Shown here: in pieces, positions 40,025 through 50,714 of the stretch | Position numbering within the stretch: the first letter of the stretch is position 1 | Layout of the letters: each line of letters starts with the position of its first letter | Assembly (NCBI RefSeq): GCF_000709795.1 | Contig: NZ_KL503805.1 | Location: 117,488 to 181,487, forward strand | From: Bartonella bacilliformis Ver097 | GTDB lineage: Bacteria > Pseudomonadota > Alphaproteobacteria > Rhizobiales > Rhizobiaceae | Reading direction: 5' to 3' | Length of the DNA: 64,000 nt | Translations under genes and position numbers: made by a program | Notes under the pieces: model-generated | What the model saw: the letters and a program-made list of their open reading frames with translations, nothing else | Database searches by the model: none | Told to the model about the DNA's origin: nothing

Positions 40025-40804
40025 TTAAGTATTTATTTTTTGCAAAACAATCTCTAAAGCTTTTGTTAAAGCGCTCGTCCCATCATGACGAGAAAAACAA
40101 TCTGACAAAAGTTCGTTTGTGCCCCCTTTGGTTGAAAATTCTCTCTCAAGCTGTGCAAAATCAACACCTGTTGAATTCTTATTTTCTATTGTTTTGCGCA
40201 TTGCATCAGAAAGATTACCAAACATCATGGCAAGAAAATTTGCTGATTGCTGTTTCTCCAACCCCTGCATTGTTAACCACTGATGCGCTGTTTCTATAAA
40301 ATTAAAATACACTCCCATCAACGAACCAGCTGCCATGAAAAGATTAAACTGATCTTCCTTATTTAGTACCACTGTGCCTCCTAATGCATCAAACATAGCG
40401 TATAAAAATGGGTGATCAGGATAGATTGGTGTTAAATTTTTGCATTCCGCTACAAAAGGAAGTGGCATAGCACGATACACTTTATGATTTATCCACCCCT
40501 CAACCTCTGCGGCTGTTGCCATCGCTAACACAGAAATCACAAGTTGTTCTGGACGAAAATAAAGAGAACGCACAATCTCTTCTGCACTTTGACTGCGCAA
40601 ACACAGAAAAACACAATCACTCTCATCTAATAATGCTTGATTGCTCTCCGCAATAATTACCTTATCATAATCACGTGAAAGACGCTCTGCTATGTGTGCA
40701 CTGCGTGGTGAAACAATAATTGAATGCACATCGAAAGCACTGGCCATCAAACCATCGATCATCGCAGCGCTAATTGTTCCTGTTCCCAAAAAACCAATTT
40801 TCAT
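40025..40804 (-). CDS. Pyrroline-5-carboxylate reductase-like protein
   Basis: 259 residues. NAD(P) motif GFLGTGTISAAMIDGL at the start and a C-terminal helical dimerisation region with STKGGTNE in the place of the ProC signature (S-P-G-G-T). The substitution of K for P and the overall divergence make true proline synthesis uncertain, so it may be a ProC paralogue with another substrate. Confidence 0.75.
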   Translation of the reverse strand: MKIGFLGTGTISAAMIDGLMASAFDVHSIIVSPRSAHIAERLSRDYDKVIIAESNQALLDESDCVFLCLRSQSAEEIVRSLYFRPEQLVISVLAMATAAEVEGWINHKVYRAMPLPFVAECKNLTPIYPDHPFLYAMFDALGGTVVLNKEDQFNLFMAAGSLMGVYFNFIETAHQWLTMQGLEKQQSANFLAMMFGNLSDAMRKTIENKNSTGVDFAQLEREFSTKGGTNELLSDCFSRHDGTSALTKALEIVLQKINT

Positions 40805-40990
40805 TCCTTACTTTCATCCTTTCACCTTAGAGCTCAACCAATACTTCCTAAATAAGGAACAAACTTGTTGCAAATTTTCATAGCTGCTATATTTTGTCGT
40901 TTATAGCGATAAAATAACTATTTTCCCTTCATATACAAAAACGAAGTATTTCTAAACTGCTACCCTTTAATTCAGATAGCATAAGAAACT

Positions 40991-41329
40991 TTATTGGTGA
41001 GACTCAAAAAAACGTGGAATATGATGCGGCAAACGCCAAGGCAAAATCGCATAGTCTTTTTGCTGTGCCAACCAAATATCAGCTGCTGCCTCAATACGTC
41101 TTTCATTCATTCGGCAAACTGCAACCATTGCATCAGCTAACGTTGCACGTGTTTTAACCTCAATAATTAAAACAAGATTGCCACGCCGCGCAATTAAATC
41201 AATTTCACCAAATTTTGTCTTGAAACGTTTTGCAACAATGCGAAACCCTTTTAAACGTAACCACCAAGCTGCCCACTTTTCTGCACGAATGCCACGATAA
41301 AAGGATTTTCGCCTGTCTTTTTTTTGCAT
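40991..41329 (-). CDS. YraN family (UPF0102) nuclease-like protein
   Basis: 112 residues with the family core G-x-x-A-E-x-x-A-A-x-x-L, FGEIDLIARRGNLVLIIEVKTR (D, E-V-K of an endonuclease-like fold). The region just before PWRLPHHIPRFFE looks about a dozen residues shorter than usual, with the strand carrying R-F-D missing, while the reading frame is kept. It follows rsmI on the same strand after six bases, a common pairing. Confidence 0.85.
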   Translation of the reverse strand: MQKKDRRKSFYRGIRAEKWAAWWLRLKGFRIVAKRFKTKFGEIDLIARRGNLVLIIEVKTRATLADAMVAVCRMNERRIEAAADIWLAQQKDYAILPWRLPHHIPRFFESHQ

Positions 41330-41335
41330 AAATCT

Positions 41336-42223
41336 TCACATTCCCTTCAAAAGGGTCAAGCGCCGAAAAAGTTCTTGCTTTTTCAAACCTGTCTTTTTGG
41401 CTGCCAAAACAGCTGCCTTTGCAGCAGGATATTCACTAGTCAATTCTCGCAATATTTCATCAACCTCTTGCGAGCTCATGATCTCTGTAGAAATCTCTTC
41501 TTCTCCTACAAGAACAACAATTTCCCCACGAATACGGTCTTTTTTACTATAAATCTCAAGTAAATGTCCTAAATTATCAACATTCACTGTTTCAAATTTT
41601 TTTGTTAATTCACGACATATTGCAGCTGGCCTATCAGCTGTAAAAATAGCGACCATATCTTGCAAACTCTCTACAAGACGATGGGGGGATTCATAAAAAA
41701 CTAAAGTTGCAGGAATAGATTTTAATGTCTCTAACCGTTTCTGACGCTGTGTTTTCTTCGCACTCAAAAAACCTGCAAAGAAAAAACTATCCGTTGGCAA
41801 CCCTGTCACAACAAGAGACGTTAAAAGAGCTGAAGCACCAGGAATAGGAATGATTTTGTAACCCGCTTTGCGTGCTTCTCCTACCAATTTAAAACCAGGA
41901 TCAGAAATAAGCGGCGTTCCTGCATCTGAGACCAGAGCTACAGATTGATTATCAGCTAACGCTTTCAATAGCTTTGGTCCTGCTTTTTGTGCATTATACT
42001 CATGATAAAGAAATGTCTTTTTCTGGATACCATAATATTCCAGCAAAACACGTGTTACCCGTGTATCTTCACAAGTTACAATATCAGCTCCGGCTAACAC
42101 TTGCAAAGCACGAAGAGTGATATCTGCAAGATTTCCGATAGGTGTTGCAACCAAATACAACGCTGGTTCTATCATGGGTGCGGAATAAACATGAGCACCC
42201 ACACAATATGCTTTTTCACTCAC
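41336..42223 (-). CDS. rsmI: 16S rRNA (cytidine1402-2'-O)-methyltransferase RsmI
   Basis: 295 residues of tetrapyrrole-methylase fold: LVATPIGNLADITLRAL, CEDTR, SDAGTPLISDPGF, and the C-terminal RsmI helical extension. Methylates C1402 in the decoding centre of 16S rRNA. The start at 42223 leaves a 17-residue lead before IEPALYLVATPIGN; an in-frame ATG at 42175 is possible. Confidence 0.94.
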   Translation of the reverse strand: MSEKAYCVGAHVYSAPMIEPALYLVATPIGNLADITLRALQVLAGADIVTCEDTRVTRVLLEYYGIQKKTFLYHEYNAQKAGPKLLKALADNQSVALVSDAGTPLISDPGFKLVGEARKAGYKIIPIPGASALLTSLVVTGLPTDSFFFAGFLSAKKTQRQKRLETLKSIPATLVFYESPHRLVESLQDMVAIFTADRPAAICRELTKKFETVNVDNLGHLLEIYSKKDRIRGEIVVLVGEEEISTEIMSSQEVDEILRELTSEYPAAKAAVLAAKKTGLKKQELFRRLTLLKGM

Positions 42224-42280
42224 GCTCTTTTCCTATCCAATACTCTTTCTACTCAAATCTCATCAGTACCTCTACCAGTG

Positions 42281-42985
42281 TTAACACCCATCAGCCATTT
42301 CTGTTAAAATTTTCTTTGTTGCCGCTAAAGGATCATCGGCTTGAATAATTGGCCGCGCGACAACAAGATGGCTAGCACCAGAATCTAGCGCTTGTCTTGG
42401 TGTCATTACCCGTTTTTGATCCTCCTTATCACCCCCCATTGGACGAATCCCCGGTGTAACCAAGGCCATATCATTTCCGATTACTTTTCGTAAAGCTGCT
42501 GCTTCAAGCGCTGAAGAAACAATTCCACCCATGTCGGCTTCCCGTGCTTGCTCAGCTCTTTTAAAGACCAATTTTTTTAGGCTGTCTTTATAACCCGCAT
42601 TGTGCAAATCAGATTCATCCATTGATGTTAACACTGTCACCCCAAGTAAACATAAATCGCTCCCTTTTGCAGCAGCAACAGCAGCTTTCATAACTGTTGG
42701 ATAGGCGTGCAAAGTTAGCATCGAAACACCTAATTTGGCTATATTTTCTACAGCTCTTGCAACAGTATGATCAATATCGAGCAATTTCATATCAAAAAAC
42801 ACTTTTTTTTGTGCTTGAATAAGATCTTGAACAAAGTCCATTCCCCCAGAAAAAGCCAACTGATAGCCGATTTTATAAAAACTAACCTCATCACCCAATT
42901 GCGTAACCAATTTTTCTGCTTGTTTAATATTCGGAACATCTAATCCAACAATAAGGCGTTCACGCATTGCCATTATCATCAACAA
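42281..42985 (-). CDS. pyrF: Orotidine 5'-phosphate decarboxylase
   Basis: About 234 residues; last step of UMP synthesis. The catalytic D-x-K-x-x-D motif appears as [10 protein letters not shown], with VTPGIRP and the phosphate-binding end [12 protein letters not shown]. Several Met codons cluster at the start; [14 protein letters not shown] is the likely real N-terminus. Confidence 0.95.
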   Translation of the reverse strand: MLMIMAMRERLIVGLDVPNIKQAEKLVTQLGDEVSFYKIGYQLAFSGGMDFVQDLIQAQKKVFFDMKLLDIDHTVARAVENIAKLGVSMLTLHAYPTVMKAAVAAAKGSDLCLLGVTVLTSMDESDLHNAGYKDSLKKLVFKRAEQAREADMGGIVSSALEAAALRKVIGNDMALVTPGIRPMGGDKEDQKRVMTPRQALDSGASHLVVARPIIQADDPLAATKKILTEMADGC

Positions 42986-43040
42986 CTCCCTAATTTAAAA
43001 TCGTTTTATCTTCGTATTTCCTACGAAAAAAAAGAAAATT

Positions 43041-44135
43041 TTAAAAAAATCTGTCTTTCATCTGATTAATAATCACACGATAAATTTCAGCATGCTTTCC
43101 TTCAGGAACCGCAACAAAGATTGGGACTCCCTCATCTGAAGAAGATCGTAAAACAGCATCAAGTGGGATTTCTGCTAAAAAAGGAATGCTTCGATTTTCT
43201 GCTTCTGCACGCGCACCACCATGGCCAAAAATATCATAACGCTTCCCTGTATCAGGTGCAGTAAAATAACTCATATTTTCAATAAGCCCTAAAACAGGAA
43301 CGCCAATTTTCACAAACATTTCTATTGCTTTACGGGCATCAACTAAAGAAAGATCCTGCGGAGTAGACACAATCAAAGCACCAGCCAATTGTACCTGTTG
43401 CGCTAGCGTTAATTGTACATCTCCTGTTCCTGGTGGCATATCAATAACTAAAATATCAAGAGGCCCCCATGAAACATCTCTCAAGAACTGAGTAATCGCT
43501 GCCATCACCATGGGACCACGCCATACCACCGGTTTTGTTTCATCAACCAAAAAACCCATCGACATTAATTTAAGACCAAATTTCTGCAAAGGTTGAAACT
43601 TTTTATCGCTACTTAGCTGTATTTTTTGATCAACAAGCCCTGTCAATCTTGGCAAAGAAGGACCATAAATATCTGCATCCATCAAACCTGTCTGAAAACC
43701 AGAATCCTGTAAAGCTAAAGCAATATTAATGGCTGTTGTCGATTTACCAACGCCTCCCTTTCCAGAAGCAACTGCAATAACATGGCGCACACCTTCTATA
43801 GGCATTTTCACAGGCAATACACCCATTTTACGTTTCTGCTTAAACAAAGGTTCATTCTTGTGCGCTTGAAAAGATGTCTCCAATTTCTTTTCAGCTGTCA
43901 ACGTTACGACAACTGTCTTCACTCCACCTAAAGCATAAACTGCTTCTTCAGCAGAACGACGTAATGATTCCAATTCCTGCGCATGTTCACTAGGAACCGT
44001 AATAGAGAAGAAAACTTTGTCATCAGCAATGAATATGTCTGAAAGCAACCCTAGGGATACAATGTCGCTATCAAAATTTGGTCCTTTAACTTTACGTAAT
44101 TCTTCGCGGATAGCTTCAGCTGTAATAGAACTCAC
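43041..44135 (-). CDS. mrp: Mrp/ApbC-family P-loop ATPase (Fe-S carrier)
   Basis: 364 residues. An N-terminal MIP18/DUF59 domain (about 1-85) is joined to a MinD-like ATPase with the deviant Walker A ASGKGGVGKST, and DIYGPSLPRL, DMPPGTGDVQLTL. Mrp proteins assemble and transfer Fe-S clusters. The C-x-x-C pair near NMSYF in many Mrp proteins is absent here (NMSYFTAPDTGKRYDIFG), as I believe is usual in this bacterial group. Confidence 0.92.
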   Translation of the reverse strand: MSSITAEAIREELRKVKGPNFDSDIVSLGLLSDIFIADDKVFFSITVPSEHAQELESLRRSAEEAVYALGGVKTVVVTLTAEKKLETSFQAHKNEPLFKQKRKMGVLPVKMPIEGVRHVIAVASGKGGVGKSTTAINIALALQDSGFQTGLMDADIYGPSLPRLTGLVDQKIQLSSDKKFQPLQKFGLKLMSMGFLVDETKPVVWRGPMVMAAITQFLRDVSWGPLDILVIDMPPGTGDVQLTLAQQVQLAGALIVSTPQDLSLVDARKAIEMFVKIGVPVLGLIENMSYFTAPDTGKRYDIFGHGGARAEAENRSIPFLAEIPLDAVLRSSSDEGVPIFVAVPEGKHAEIYRVIINQMKDRFF

Positions 44136-44681
44136 TCTCTTTCCTCTCTACAGAAACCAAGAAAACACAGCAATAAGAGAAAAATTCAGGTTAACAACCC
44201 TTAATATTTCCCCTTTTCACTTAAATATCAATCAACGATTCTTTATCTTTCAAAACGCAAGATAAACTCTAAACAAAAATCTCAAGATCATAAAATTCCT
44301 TGATAGATCTCTCAAAGCTCTGCATAGTGCACATGTGATAGTTGATATAAAAACAACATTTTCAACTATTGTATAATAATTCACTTTATCTTTATAGAAT
44401 GAATTCTTAAGATCGTCCATGCACAACATAGCAAAATATAAATTGCGTTCTTACAGTCAGAAGTCATTGGCTACCTTAGAGAATTTTAATAAAAATAAAC
44501 ATCAATCAAAAACTCTTCCGTATTTTTCCAAAAATAGAGAGGTAATCTAAGATTGACTTTTTTGCGCTTTTCTTTATAGGATATTTTTTCAGAAATGATC
44601 TAACTGAATAAAATTTTTTGTCTAGTGTATAATTTGTACCATAAAACCAGGAAAGGCCGTGTACTACGGTAAATTAAGCAA
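44136..44681. other. Intergenic region between mrp and rpmH
   Basis: About 545 AT-rich bases between divergent genes. Near the right end are two promoter-like sequences for rpmH: TTGACT at 44553 with TATAGG 16 bases on, and a perfect TATAAT at 44628. No ORF or stable hairpin noted elsewhere. Confidence 0.45.
44628..44633 (+). promoter_or_regulatory. -10 element upstream of rpmH
   Basis: Perfect TATAAT 49 bases before the rpmH ATG, without a clear -35 hexamer at 17 bases. A second candidate, TTGACT-N16-TATAGG, starts at 44553. Confidence 0.4.
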
Positions 44682-44816
44682 ATGAAACGTACTTATCAAC
44701 CCTCGAAACTTGTTCGTAAACGTCGCCACGGATTTCGTGCTCGTATGGCGACAGTCGGTGGTCGTAAAGTGATTGCAGCTCGGCGTCTTCGCGGACGGAA
44801 GAAACTCTCTGCTTAA
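44682..44816 (+). CDS. rpmH: 50S ribosomal protein L34
   Basis: 44 residues: [18 protein letters not shown] at the start, then [15 protein letters not shown] and an arginine-rich end. The sequence and the rpmH-rnpA-yidC-engB order leave no doubt. Confidence 0.98.
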   Translation: MKRTYQPSKLVRKRRHGFRARMATVGGRKVIAARRLRGRKKLSA

Positions 44817-44944
44817 TCTTTAAAGCTGGCACAACAGACTAAGTACCATTCATTATTTCTTTCATTGAGAAATTTTCATTATGAATGTTCAATGCTTGCT
44901 TTACTTTATTAATGAACATTTAGTAAAACTGTGATACGTCTTTC

Positions 44945-45304
44945 ATGAAGCAAAAGCCTCCCTGCCGTATTCATAAGAGAGCTGATTTTTTAGCTGTTCG
45001 CAAAGGAGAAAAGCGACGTGGTCCTTTGTTTTTGCTTGAAATGAAATCTCGTCAAAAAACAGCAGAAACCTCTTTCCCTCTCGCTGCACGTATAGGATTT
45101 ACTGTAACACGCAAAAATGGCAATGCTGTCAAACGCAATCGCATTAAAAGGCGTCTGCGTGAGGCAGTGCGTGTTGGATTAACAAATGACACGGAAGCAG
45201 GCGTTGACTATGTCATTGTTGCATATCCTGACGTACTTTATGCACCTTTTACATCTTTGATCAGTGAACTCAGCCAACGAATGAAGTCAAAAAAACAAAA
45301 ATAA
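44945..45304 (+). CDS. rnpA: Ribonuclease P protein component
   Basis: 119 residues with the RNA-binding [13 protein letters not shown] helix and the [17 protein letters not shown] stretch. Supports the RNA subunit in 5' maturation of tRNAs. It lies between rpmH and yidC as in most bacteria. Confidence 0.96.
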   Translation: MKQKPPCRIHKRADFLAVRKGEKRRGPLFLLEMKSRQKTAETSFPLAARIGFTVTRKNGNAVKRNRIKRRLREAVRVGLTNDTEAGVDYVIVAYPDVLYAPFTSLISELSQRMKSKKQK

Positions 45305-45320
45305 TAGCAGGATAATATAA

Positions 45321-47156
45321 ATGGAATATAATCGTAATTTCTTTATCGCTATTGGATTATCTCTTATCATTTTTATTGCATGGCATTTTTTGTATATTGT
45401 TCCTCAACATGAAAATCTGAAAAAAACGCAGACAATTGAACAACAAATGTTAGAACAAAATCCAGCATCACCAACTTCTGATGCAGATTTTTCTAATAAT
45501 ACACAAACAAATCAATTGGAGCTGACAGCCGATCGTTCAATGACACCTGAAGCACGTCGTGCAGAATTGGCCAAAACAGATCGTATTACAATTAAAACTG
45601 ACGAACTTGAAGGCTCCATTAATCTTGTTGGAGCTCAATTTGATGATCTTTTTCTCAAAAAATATCACCTAACGGTTGACAAAACATCGCCTCAAATTTC
45701 TTTATTGAATCCCAACGGTTTCAAAACATCCTATCTTGCTGAATTTGGTTTTACGAGTTCATCTTTACCAGGAAAAGCCTTGCCACAATCAAATACACAA
45801 TGGCAGATAGAAAGTGAAAATACGATCCTTACTCCTTCAACGCCTGTTACTTTAGTCTACAATAATGGGCAAAGACAAATTTTCCGCCGAACCATTTCCA
45901 TTGACAATCATTACATGTTCACCATTGAGGATTCTATCAGTAACGAGAGTGACAATCCAGTACATCTTTCATCTTATGCTCGAGTTGCACGTGCTGCTCC
46001 ACCAGAACACCCACAAGCAACCTATTTGCTCCATGAAGGTATGATTGGCATTGCTGGTGATTCACTTAAAACTGAAACATACAAAGCTTTATCAGAACTT
46101 AGCCTTAATCCTGAAAATGATCAGAAAAGCGTAACTTTTCAGAAAGTTACAGGAGGCTGGATTGGTATAACTGATAAATATTGGGCTGTAGCAGTTATTC
46201 CCTCACAAAATCAGGAATATACAAGCCGCTTTGTTTATTTTGATCGATTGAACACCCATTATCAATCTGATCTGCAGAGTGCACTTTTAAGCATTGCTCC
46301 TCATGAAACAAAAACCATAATTAATCATCTTTTTGCCGGTGCAAAACGCGTTGAAATCATTAATCAATATCAAAATCAGCTACAAATTAAGAAATTTGGC
46401 CTTTTAATCGATTGGGGCTGGTTTGATTTTATTACCAAACCAATGTTTTCTCTCATTCATATTTTTTACAAACAAACAGGCAATTTTGGTATAGCTATTC
46501 TTCTTATTACGGTACTTTTGAAAACACTTCTGTTCCCACTTGCTAATAAATCTTACATATCTATGGCACGCATGAAAATCATACAACCAATGATGCAAGA
46601 AATTAAGGAGAAATATGCAGAAGATCGGGTTAGGCAACAACAAGCAATAATAGAATTATATAAAACGCAAAAAATCAATCCCCTAGCAGGTTGCTTGCCA
46701 ATGCTTATTCAGTTCCCGATATTTTTTGCCCTTTATAAGGTTCTCTATATCACCATTGAAATGCGACATGCGCCTTTCTTTGGCTGGATTCAAGATTTAG
46801 CAACTCCTGATCCAACATCTATTTTTAACCTATTTGGTTTGCTACCTTATGCAGTACCAACATTTTTTGTAATTGGTGCGTGGCCTTTAGTTATGGGAAT
46901 AACAATGTTTCTACAAATGCAGATGAACCCACCTCCTACAGATCCTATACAAGCTACACTTTTTGCATGGCTGCCAATTATCTTTACGTTTATGCTAGCA
47001 TCTTTTCCTGCAGGCCTTGTCATATATTGGGCATGGAACAATACATTGTCGATTATCCAACAAAGTATTATCATGAAACGTCAAGGTGTAAAAATTGAGC
47101 TTTTTAATAATATTAAAACCATTTGGCAAAAAGCACTTAAAAAAAGAAGTGCATAA
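45321..47156 (+). CDS. yidC: Membrane protein insertase YidC
   Basis: 611 residues. N-terminal helix FIAIGLSLIIFIAWHFLYIV, a large periplasmic P1 domain (about 30-350), then the five-helix insertase core containing GWFDFITKPMF, GNFGIAILLITVLLKTLLFPL and NPLAGCLPMLIQFPIFFALYKVL. It inserts proteins into the inner membrane alone or with SecYEG. It abuts engB directly. Confidence 0.97.
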   Translation: MEYNRNFFIAIGLSLIIFIAWHFLYIVPQHENLKKTQTIEQQMLEQNPASPTSDADFSNNTQTNQLELTADRSMTPEARRAELAKTDRITIKTDELEGSINLVGAQFDDLFLKKYHLTVDKTSPQISLLNPNGFKTSYLAEFGFTSSSLPGKALPQSNTQWQIESENTILTPSTPVTLVYNNGQRQIFRRTISIDNHYMFTIEDSISNESDNPVHLSSYARVARAAPPEHPQATYLLHEGMIGIAGDSLKTETYKALSELSLNPENDQKSVTFQKVTGGWIGITDKYWAVAVIPSQNQEYTSRFVYFDRLNTHYQSDLQSALLSIAPHETKTIINHLFAGAKRVEIINQYQNQLQIKKFGLLIDWGWFDFITKPMFSLIHIFYKQTGNFGIAILLITVLLKTLLFPLANKSYISMARMKIIQPMMQEIKEKYAEDRVRQQQAIIELYKTQKINPLAGCLPMLIQFPIFFALYKVLYITIEMRHAPFFGWIQDLATPDPTSIFNLFGLLPYAVPTFFVIGAWPLVMGITMFLQMQMNPPPTDPIQATLFAWLPIIFTFMLASFPAGLVIYWAWNNTLSIIQQSIIMKRQGVKIELFNNIKTIWQKALKKRSA

Positions 47157-47804
47157 ATGACACAATGTTCTGCATTTTCTGGAATTTTTTTCCGTAATTG
47201 GATTTTCATTCGTGGTGTTCCCACAATACAATTTCTTCCACCTGAAGGGCCACCAGAAATTGCATTTGCAGGACGTTCCAATGTTGGAAAATCTTCTTTA
47301 ATCAATGCACTTGTGCAGCAAAAAGGGCTAGCACGCACTTCAAATACACCAGGACGGACTCAAGAACTCAACTATTTTGTTCCTGACGGTTTCAGTGGCC
47401 CAAAAGAAGACTTTCCTCCTATGGCATTAGTAGACATGCCAGGTTATGGTTTTGCACAAGCCCCAAAAAATCTCGTTGAAGCATGGACACATCTGGTTTT
47501 TAACTATTTACGAGGTCGGACAACACTGAAACGTGTTTATATTTTAATTGATTCACGTCACGGAATTAAAAAAAATGATGAAAAGGTTCTCGATCTTCTT
47601 GATAAAGCAGCTGTTTCTTACCAAATTATTCTAACAAAGAGTGATAAAATAAAATCGAATATGTTGGAAACCTTAATGACAACTACACAAATAAGCCTTC
47701 TTAAACGTCCTGCTGCTTATCCTGAATTGCTTACTACCTCTGCGGAAAAAGCCTTAGGTTTGGAAGAATTGCGTACGGCTATTTTGCAAGCAGTTGTGCA
47801 ATAA
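47157..47804 (+). CDS. engB: Ribosome biogenesis GTP-binding protein EngB (YsxC/YihA)
   Basis: 215 residues. G1 [11 protein letters not shown]2 region [11 protein letters not shown]3 DMPGYGFA, G4 TKSDK and G5 TTSAEKALG. It is needed for assembly of the large ribosomal subunit. The start codon immediately follows the yidC stop. Confidence 0.96.
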   Translation: MTQCSAFSGIFFRNWIFIRGVPTIQFLPPEGPPEIAFAGRSNVGKSSLINALVQQKGLARTSNTPGRTQELNYFVPDGFSGPKEDFPPMALVDMPGYGFAQAPKNLVEAWTHLVFNYLRGRTTLKRVYILIDSRHGIKKNDEKVLDLLDKAAVSYQIILTKSDKIKSNMLETLMTTTQISLLKRPAAYPELLTTSAEKALGLEELRTAILQAVVQ

Positions 47805-47939
47805 AATAGCCCCCTATTTATATATTATTAAGTACAATTATTAACAGTTTTTCATCATCTTGTTCTTTCAACAAAGCATCTTTATAAAAATTTTTATTGT
47901 CTGAAAGAATTCATTAACTTTATTTGATCGTGCCAAATT

Positions 47940-48632
47940 ATGTTAACACTTTTTCACTATCCCCTATCCTCTGCCTCTCGCTTTATACGCCTTGTTCTTG
48001 GGGAATATGGTATAGCCACCCACCTTATTGAGGAACATGAATGGGCAAGAAGACCAGAATTTCTTGCACTTAATCCAGCAGGACATTTACCGGTTCTTCT
48101 TGATGAACAAGAGACGGTATTATCAGGTGCTATTGTTATTTATGAATATTTAGATGAAACACGTGGCAGTTTACGAAAAGAAAAACAATTTTTTCCTGAA
48201 AATCCTCTAAACCGTGCTGAGGTACGTCGTCTCAATCACTGGTTTTTAAATAAATTAGAAAATGAAGCAACGCGCCATATTGTACGAGAACGAATCTATA
48301 AATCTGAAATGCCTATAGCTATTGGTGGCGGAGCTCCTAATTCGCAAATTTTACGGACTGCACGCGCCAATATTCCACCGCATATAAACTATTTAAATTG
48401 GCTTTGTGCATCTCGTGATTGGTTAGCTGGCTCTGAATTATCCTACGCAGATTTAGCGGCAGCAGCTTCTATCTCTGTACTTGATTTTCTAGGAGAAATT
48501 GACTGGGAACAATTCCCTGCTGCCCAAGAATGGTATACGCGGATTAAATCGCGTCCATCTTTTCGCTCTCTTTTAACTGACAGAATCCGAGGAATTACAC
48601 CAAGTTCTCATTATACTGATCTTGACTTTTAA
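47940..48632 (+). CDS. Glutathione S-transferase family protein
   Basis: 230 residues. An N-terminal thioredoxin-like domain (MLTLFHYPLSSASRFIRLVLGEYG, then PAGHLPVLLDE with the cis-Pro, and an S-G-A-I-V-I-Y-E-Y-L glutathione-binding E/S site) and an all-helical C-terminal domain with LAGSELSYADLAAA (N-capping box). The substrate is unknown. Confidence 0.9.
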   Translation: MLTLFHYPLSSASRFIRLVLGEYGIATHLIEEHEWARRPEFLALNPAGHLPVLLDEQETVLSGAIVIYEYLDETRGSLRKEKQFFPENPLNRAEVRRLNHWFLNKLENEATRHIVRERIYKSEMPIAIGGGAPNSQILRTARANIPPHINYLNWLCASRDWLAGSELSYADLAAAASISVLDFLGEIDWEQFPAAQEWYTRIKSRPSFRSLLTDRIRGITPSSHYTDLDF

Positions 48633-49069
48633 GCGAAAAATTCTGCTAACCCGTACCATATGCCTTATTAGCAATCCACAGTTTTAATCAATTTTTTGCT
48701 AATTACCAAAAACAGAATCGATCGCATTATAAGATTTCAACTGCGTTACATGACTCTCTGTTTCTAAATATTTTTTGAGAAATCTGCATATAACCAATCT
48801 AAAATATATGGAACCTCACAGATATGATATCTCTTATCACAATAATAATTTATTTTTCATAGGGAAAATTATATTAGGCACTACATCACTCTGAAAACAT
48901 TATATCTGTTTCTTTCTACGAACACCTTATCATTCTGAAAACAATGCGTGTAAACCTGCTATCAACTTAAATAAACGCGCAAAAGATTTAACCTTTATGT
49001 AAAAAAACAATTGGAAAGAAGAAGAAAACTTGCTTACATACAAAGAACAAATATCATGAGGAGAAGAGT
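48633..49069. other. Intergenic region before dapB
   Basis: 437 AT-rich bases; stops in every frame and no conspicuous repeat or hairpin. It contains the dapB promoter. A GAGGAGAAG ribosome site lies immediately before the dapB ATG. Confidence 0.4.
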
Positions 49070-49882
49070 ATGCGCCTTGTTGTTGTTGGTGCTAATGGAA
49101 GAATGGGGCGCGAGCTTATTACAGCTTGCCAAAATAGAGAAGATATAGAATTGAGTGGCGTTCTTGTACGCGAAAAATCACCATTTGTAGGACAAGACGC
49201 CAGCATATTAATTGGTTCAGCCCCACTTGGAATTCGTATCACTGATGACCCAGAAAACGCTTTTTCCAATGCAGATGGTATTGTAGATTTTTCTCAACCA
49301 CAAGCCAGTGTTATCCACGCTGATTATGCCGCTCAAAAAGGCCTCGTTCATATTATTGGAACAACTGGATTTAACAAGGAAGAAGATGCACAAATTGCAA
49401 TTTCTGCAACGCGGACAACCATTGTTAAGTCAGAAAATATGAGCCTTGGAGTCAATCTTTTAGCCAATTTTGTAAAAAAAGCAGCCAAAGCATTAGGAGC
49501 TCATGATTTTGATATTGAAATTTGTGAAATGCATCATTCTAAAAAAGTTGATGCTCCTTCTGGAACAGCTCTTCTTCTTGGAAATGCAGCAGCCGAAGGT
49601 CGTCATGTTGCACTTAAAAAAGTCAGTGCTAGCGGTCGCAACGGCTATATAGGTGAACGCAAAAAAGGTACTATTGGCTTCGCCTGCCTAAGAGGTGGAA
49701 CAGTTATTGGTGACCACAGCGTTATTTTTGCAGGTTTAAATGAACGCATTACTTTTTCACACTCAGCACAAGAGCGTTCTATTTTTGCTAATGGTGCATT
49801 AAAGGCAGCTTTATGGGCAAAAAATTATAAAAATGGTCTTTATTCAATGCTTGATGTCTTAGAATTGAACGATTCATTTTAA
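49070..49882 (+). CDS. dapB: 4-hydroxy-tetrahydrodipicolinate reductase
   Basis: 270 residues. NAD(P) motif [13 protein letters not shown], then IGTTGF and the substrate site [15 protein letters not shown]. Acts in the lysine and diaminopimelate pathway that feeds peptidoglycan. It is followed 20 bases later by gpmA, the usual order in Rhizobiales. Confidence 0.96.
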   Translation: MRLVVVGANGRMGRELITACQNREDIELSGVLVREKSPFVGQDASILIGSAPLGIRITDDPENAFSNADGIVDFSQPQASVIHADYAAQKGLVHIIGTTGFNKEEDAQIAISATRTTIVKSENMSLGVNLLANFVKKAAKALGAHDFDIEICEMHHSKKVDAPSGTALLLGNAAAEGRHVALKKVSASGRNGYIGERKKGTIGFACLRGGTVIGDHSVIFAGLNERITFSHSAQERSIFANGALKAALWAKNYKNGLYSMLDVLELNDSF

Positions 49883-49902
49883 ATAATTGCAGGAAATTCA
49901 TA

Positions 49903-50523
49903 ATGAAACGCACACTTGTATTAGTCCGTCATGGACAAAGTGAATGGAATATCAAAAATCTTTTTACTGGCTGGAAAGACCCAGATTTAACAGAAAAAGG
50001 GCGTACAGAAGCAATAACAGCAGGAAAGAATCTAAAAAAATCTGGTTTGAAATTTGATATTGCTTATACATCTGCATTACAGCGTGCACAAAAAACTACT
50101 CAACATATTTTAGAACAGATGGGACAGCCCGACCTGCAATTGATAAAAAACTCAGCCTTGAATGAGCGTGATTATGGTGATCTATCTGGTCTCAATAAAA
50201 ATGACGCACGTCAACGATGGGGACAGGAACAAGTGCATATATGGCGTCGTTCTTATACGATCGCTCCCCCCAATGGGGAAAGTTTGCGTGATACTGGTGC
50301 ACGCGTTTGGCCTTATTACTTTCACCATATTCAACCTCATATTTTGCGTTCTCAAACTGTTTTAATTGTTGCACATGGTAATTCTCTTCGTGCTCTCATT
50401 ATGGTACTTGAAGGTCTAAGTAGCGAAGAAATTGTATTGCAAGAATTAGAAACTGGTGTTCCTATTATTTACGAATTTAATGCCGACTCAACAATTCTAT
50501 CAAAAAAAATTATCGAACCTTAA
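49903..50523 (+). CDS. gpmA: 2,3-bisphosphoglycerate-dependent phosphoglycerate mutase
   Basis: 206 residues. The phosphohistidine motif [10 protein letters not shown] at residues 6-15, [12 protein letters not shown] with the acid-base Glu, and the second His in [10 protein letters not shown]. Interconverts 3- and 2-phosphoglycerate in glycolysis. Slightly shorter than the E. coli enzyme, as in other Rhizobiales. Confidence 0.95.
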   Translation: MKRTLVLVRHGQSEWNIKNLFTGWKDPDLTEKGRTEAITAGKNLKKSGLKFDIAYTSALQRAQKTTQHILEQMGQPDLQLIKNSALNERDYGDLSGLNKNDARQRWGQEQVHIWRRSYTIAPPNGESLRDTGARVWPYYFHHIQPHILRSQTVLIVAHGNSLRALIMVLEGLSSEEIVLQELETGVPIIYEFNADSTILSKKIIEP

Positions 50524-50592
50524 ATTACTAAAATCACAATCAGTATAAAAAACTTCATCCAATCTATTGCTTCATGAACTTTTATAATTCGA

Positions 50593-50621
50593 TTGACAGG
50601 TTTGTATCACCAGCTTAGATA
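50593..50621 (+). promoter_or_regulatory. Promoter of tRNA-Leu
   Basis: TTGACA (50593-50598), 17-base spacer and TAGATA (50616-50621), ending nine bases before the tRNA 5' end. Confidence 0.7.
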
Positions 50622-50629
50622 AACTTTAT

Positions 50630-50714
50630 GCCCAGGTGGCGAAATTGGTAGACGCGCAGGTTTCAGGTATCTGTGCTGCGAGGCGTGGAGGTTCGAGTCC
50701 TCTTCTGGGCACCA
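50630..50714 (+). tRNA. tRNA-Leu (anticodon CAG)
   Basis: 85 bases with encoded CCA. Acceptor GCCCAGG pairs with TCTGGGC (with one wobble); anticodon CAG at 50664-50666 in a CAGGT/ATCTG stem; class II variable arm; T arm GGTTCGAGTCC. It marks the left edge of the accessory region with the DUF1561 genes. Confidence 0.93.
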
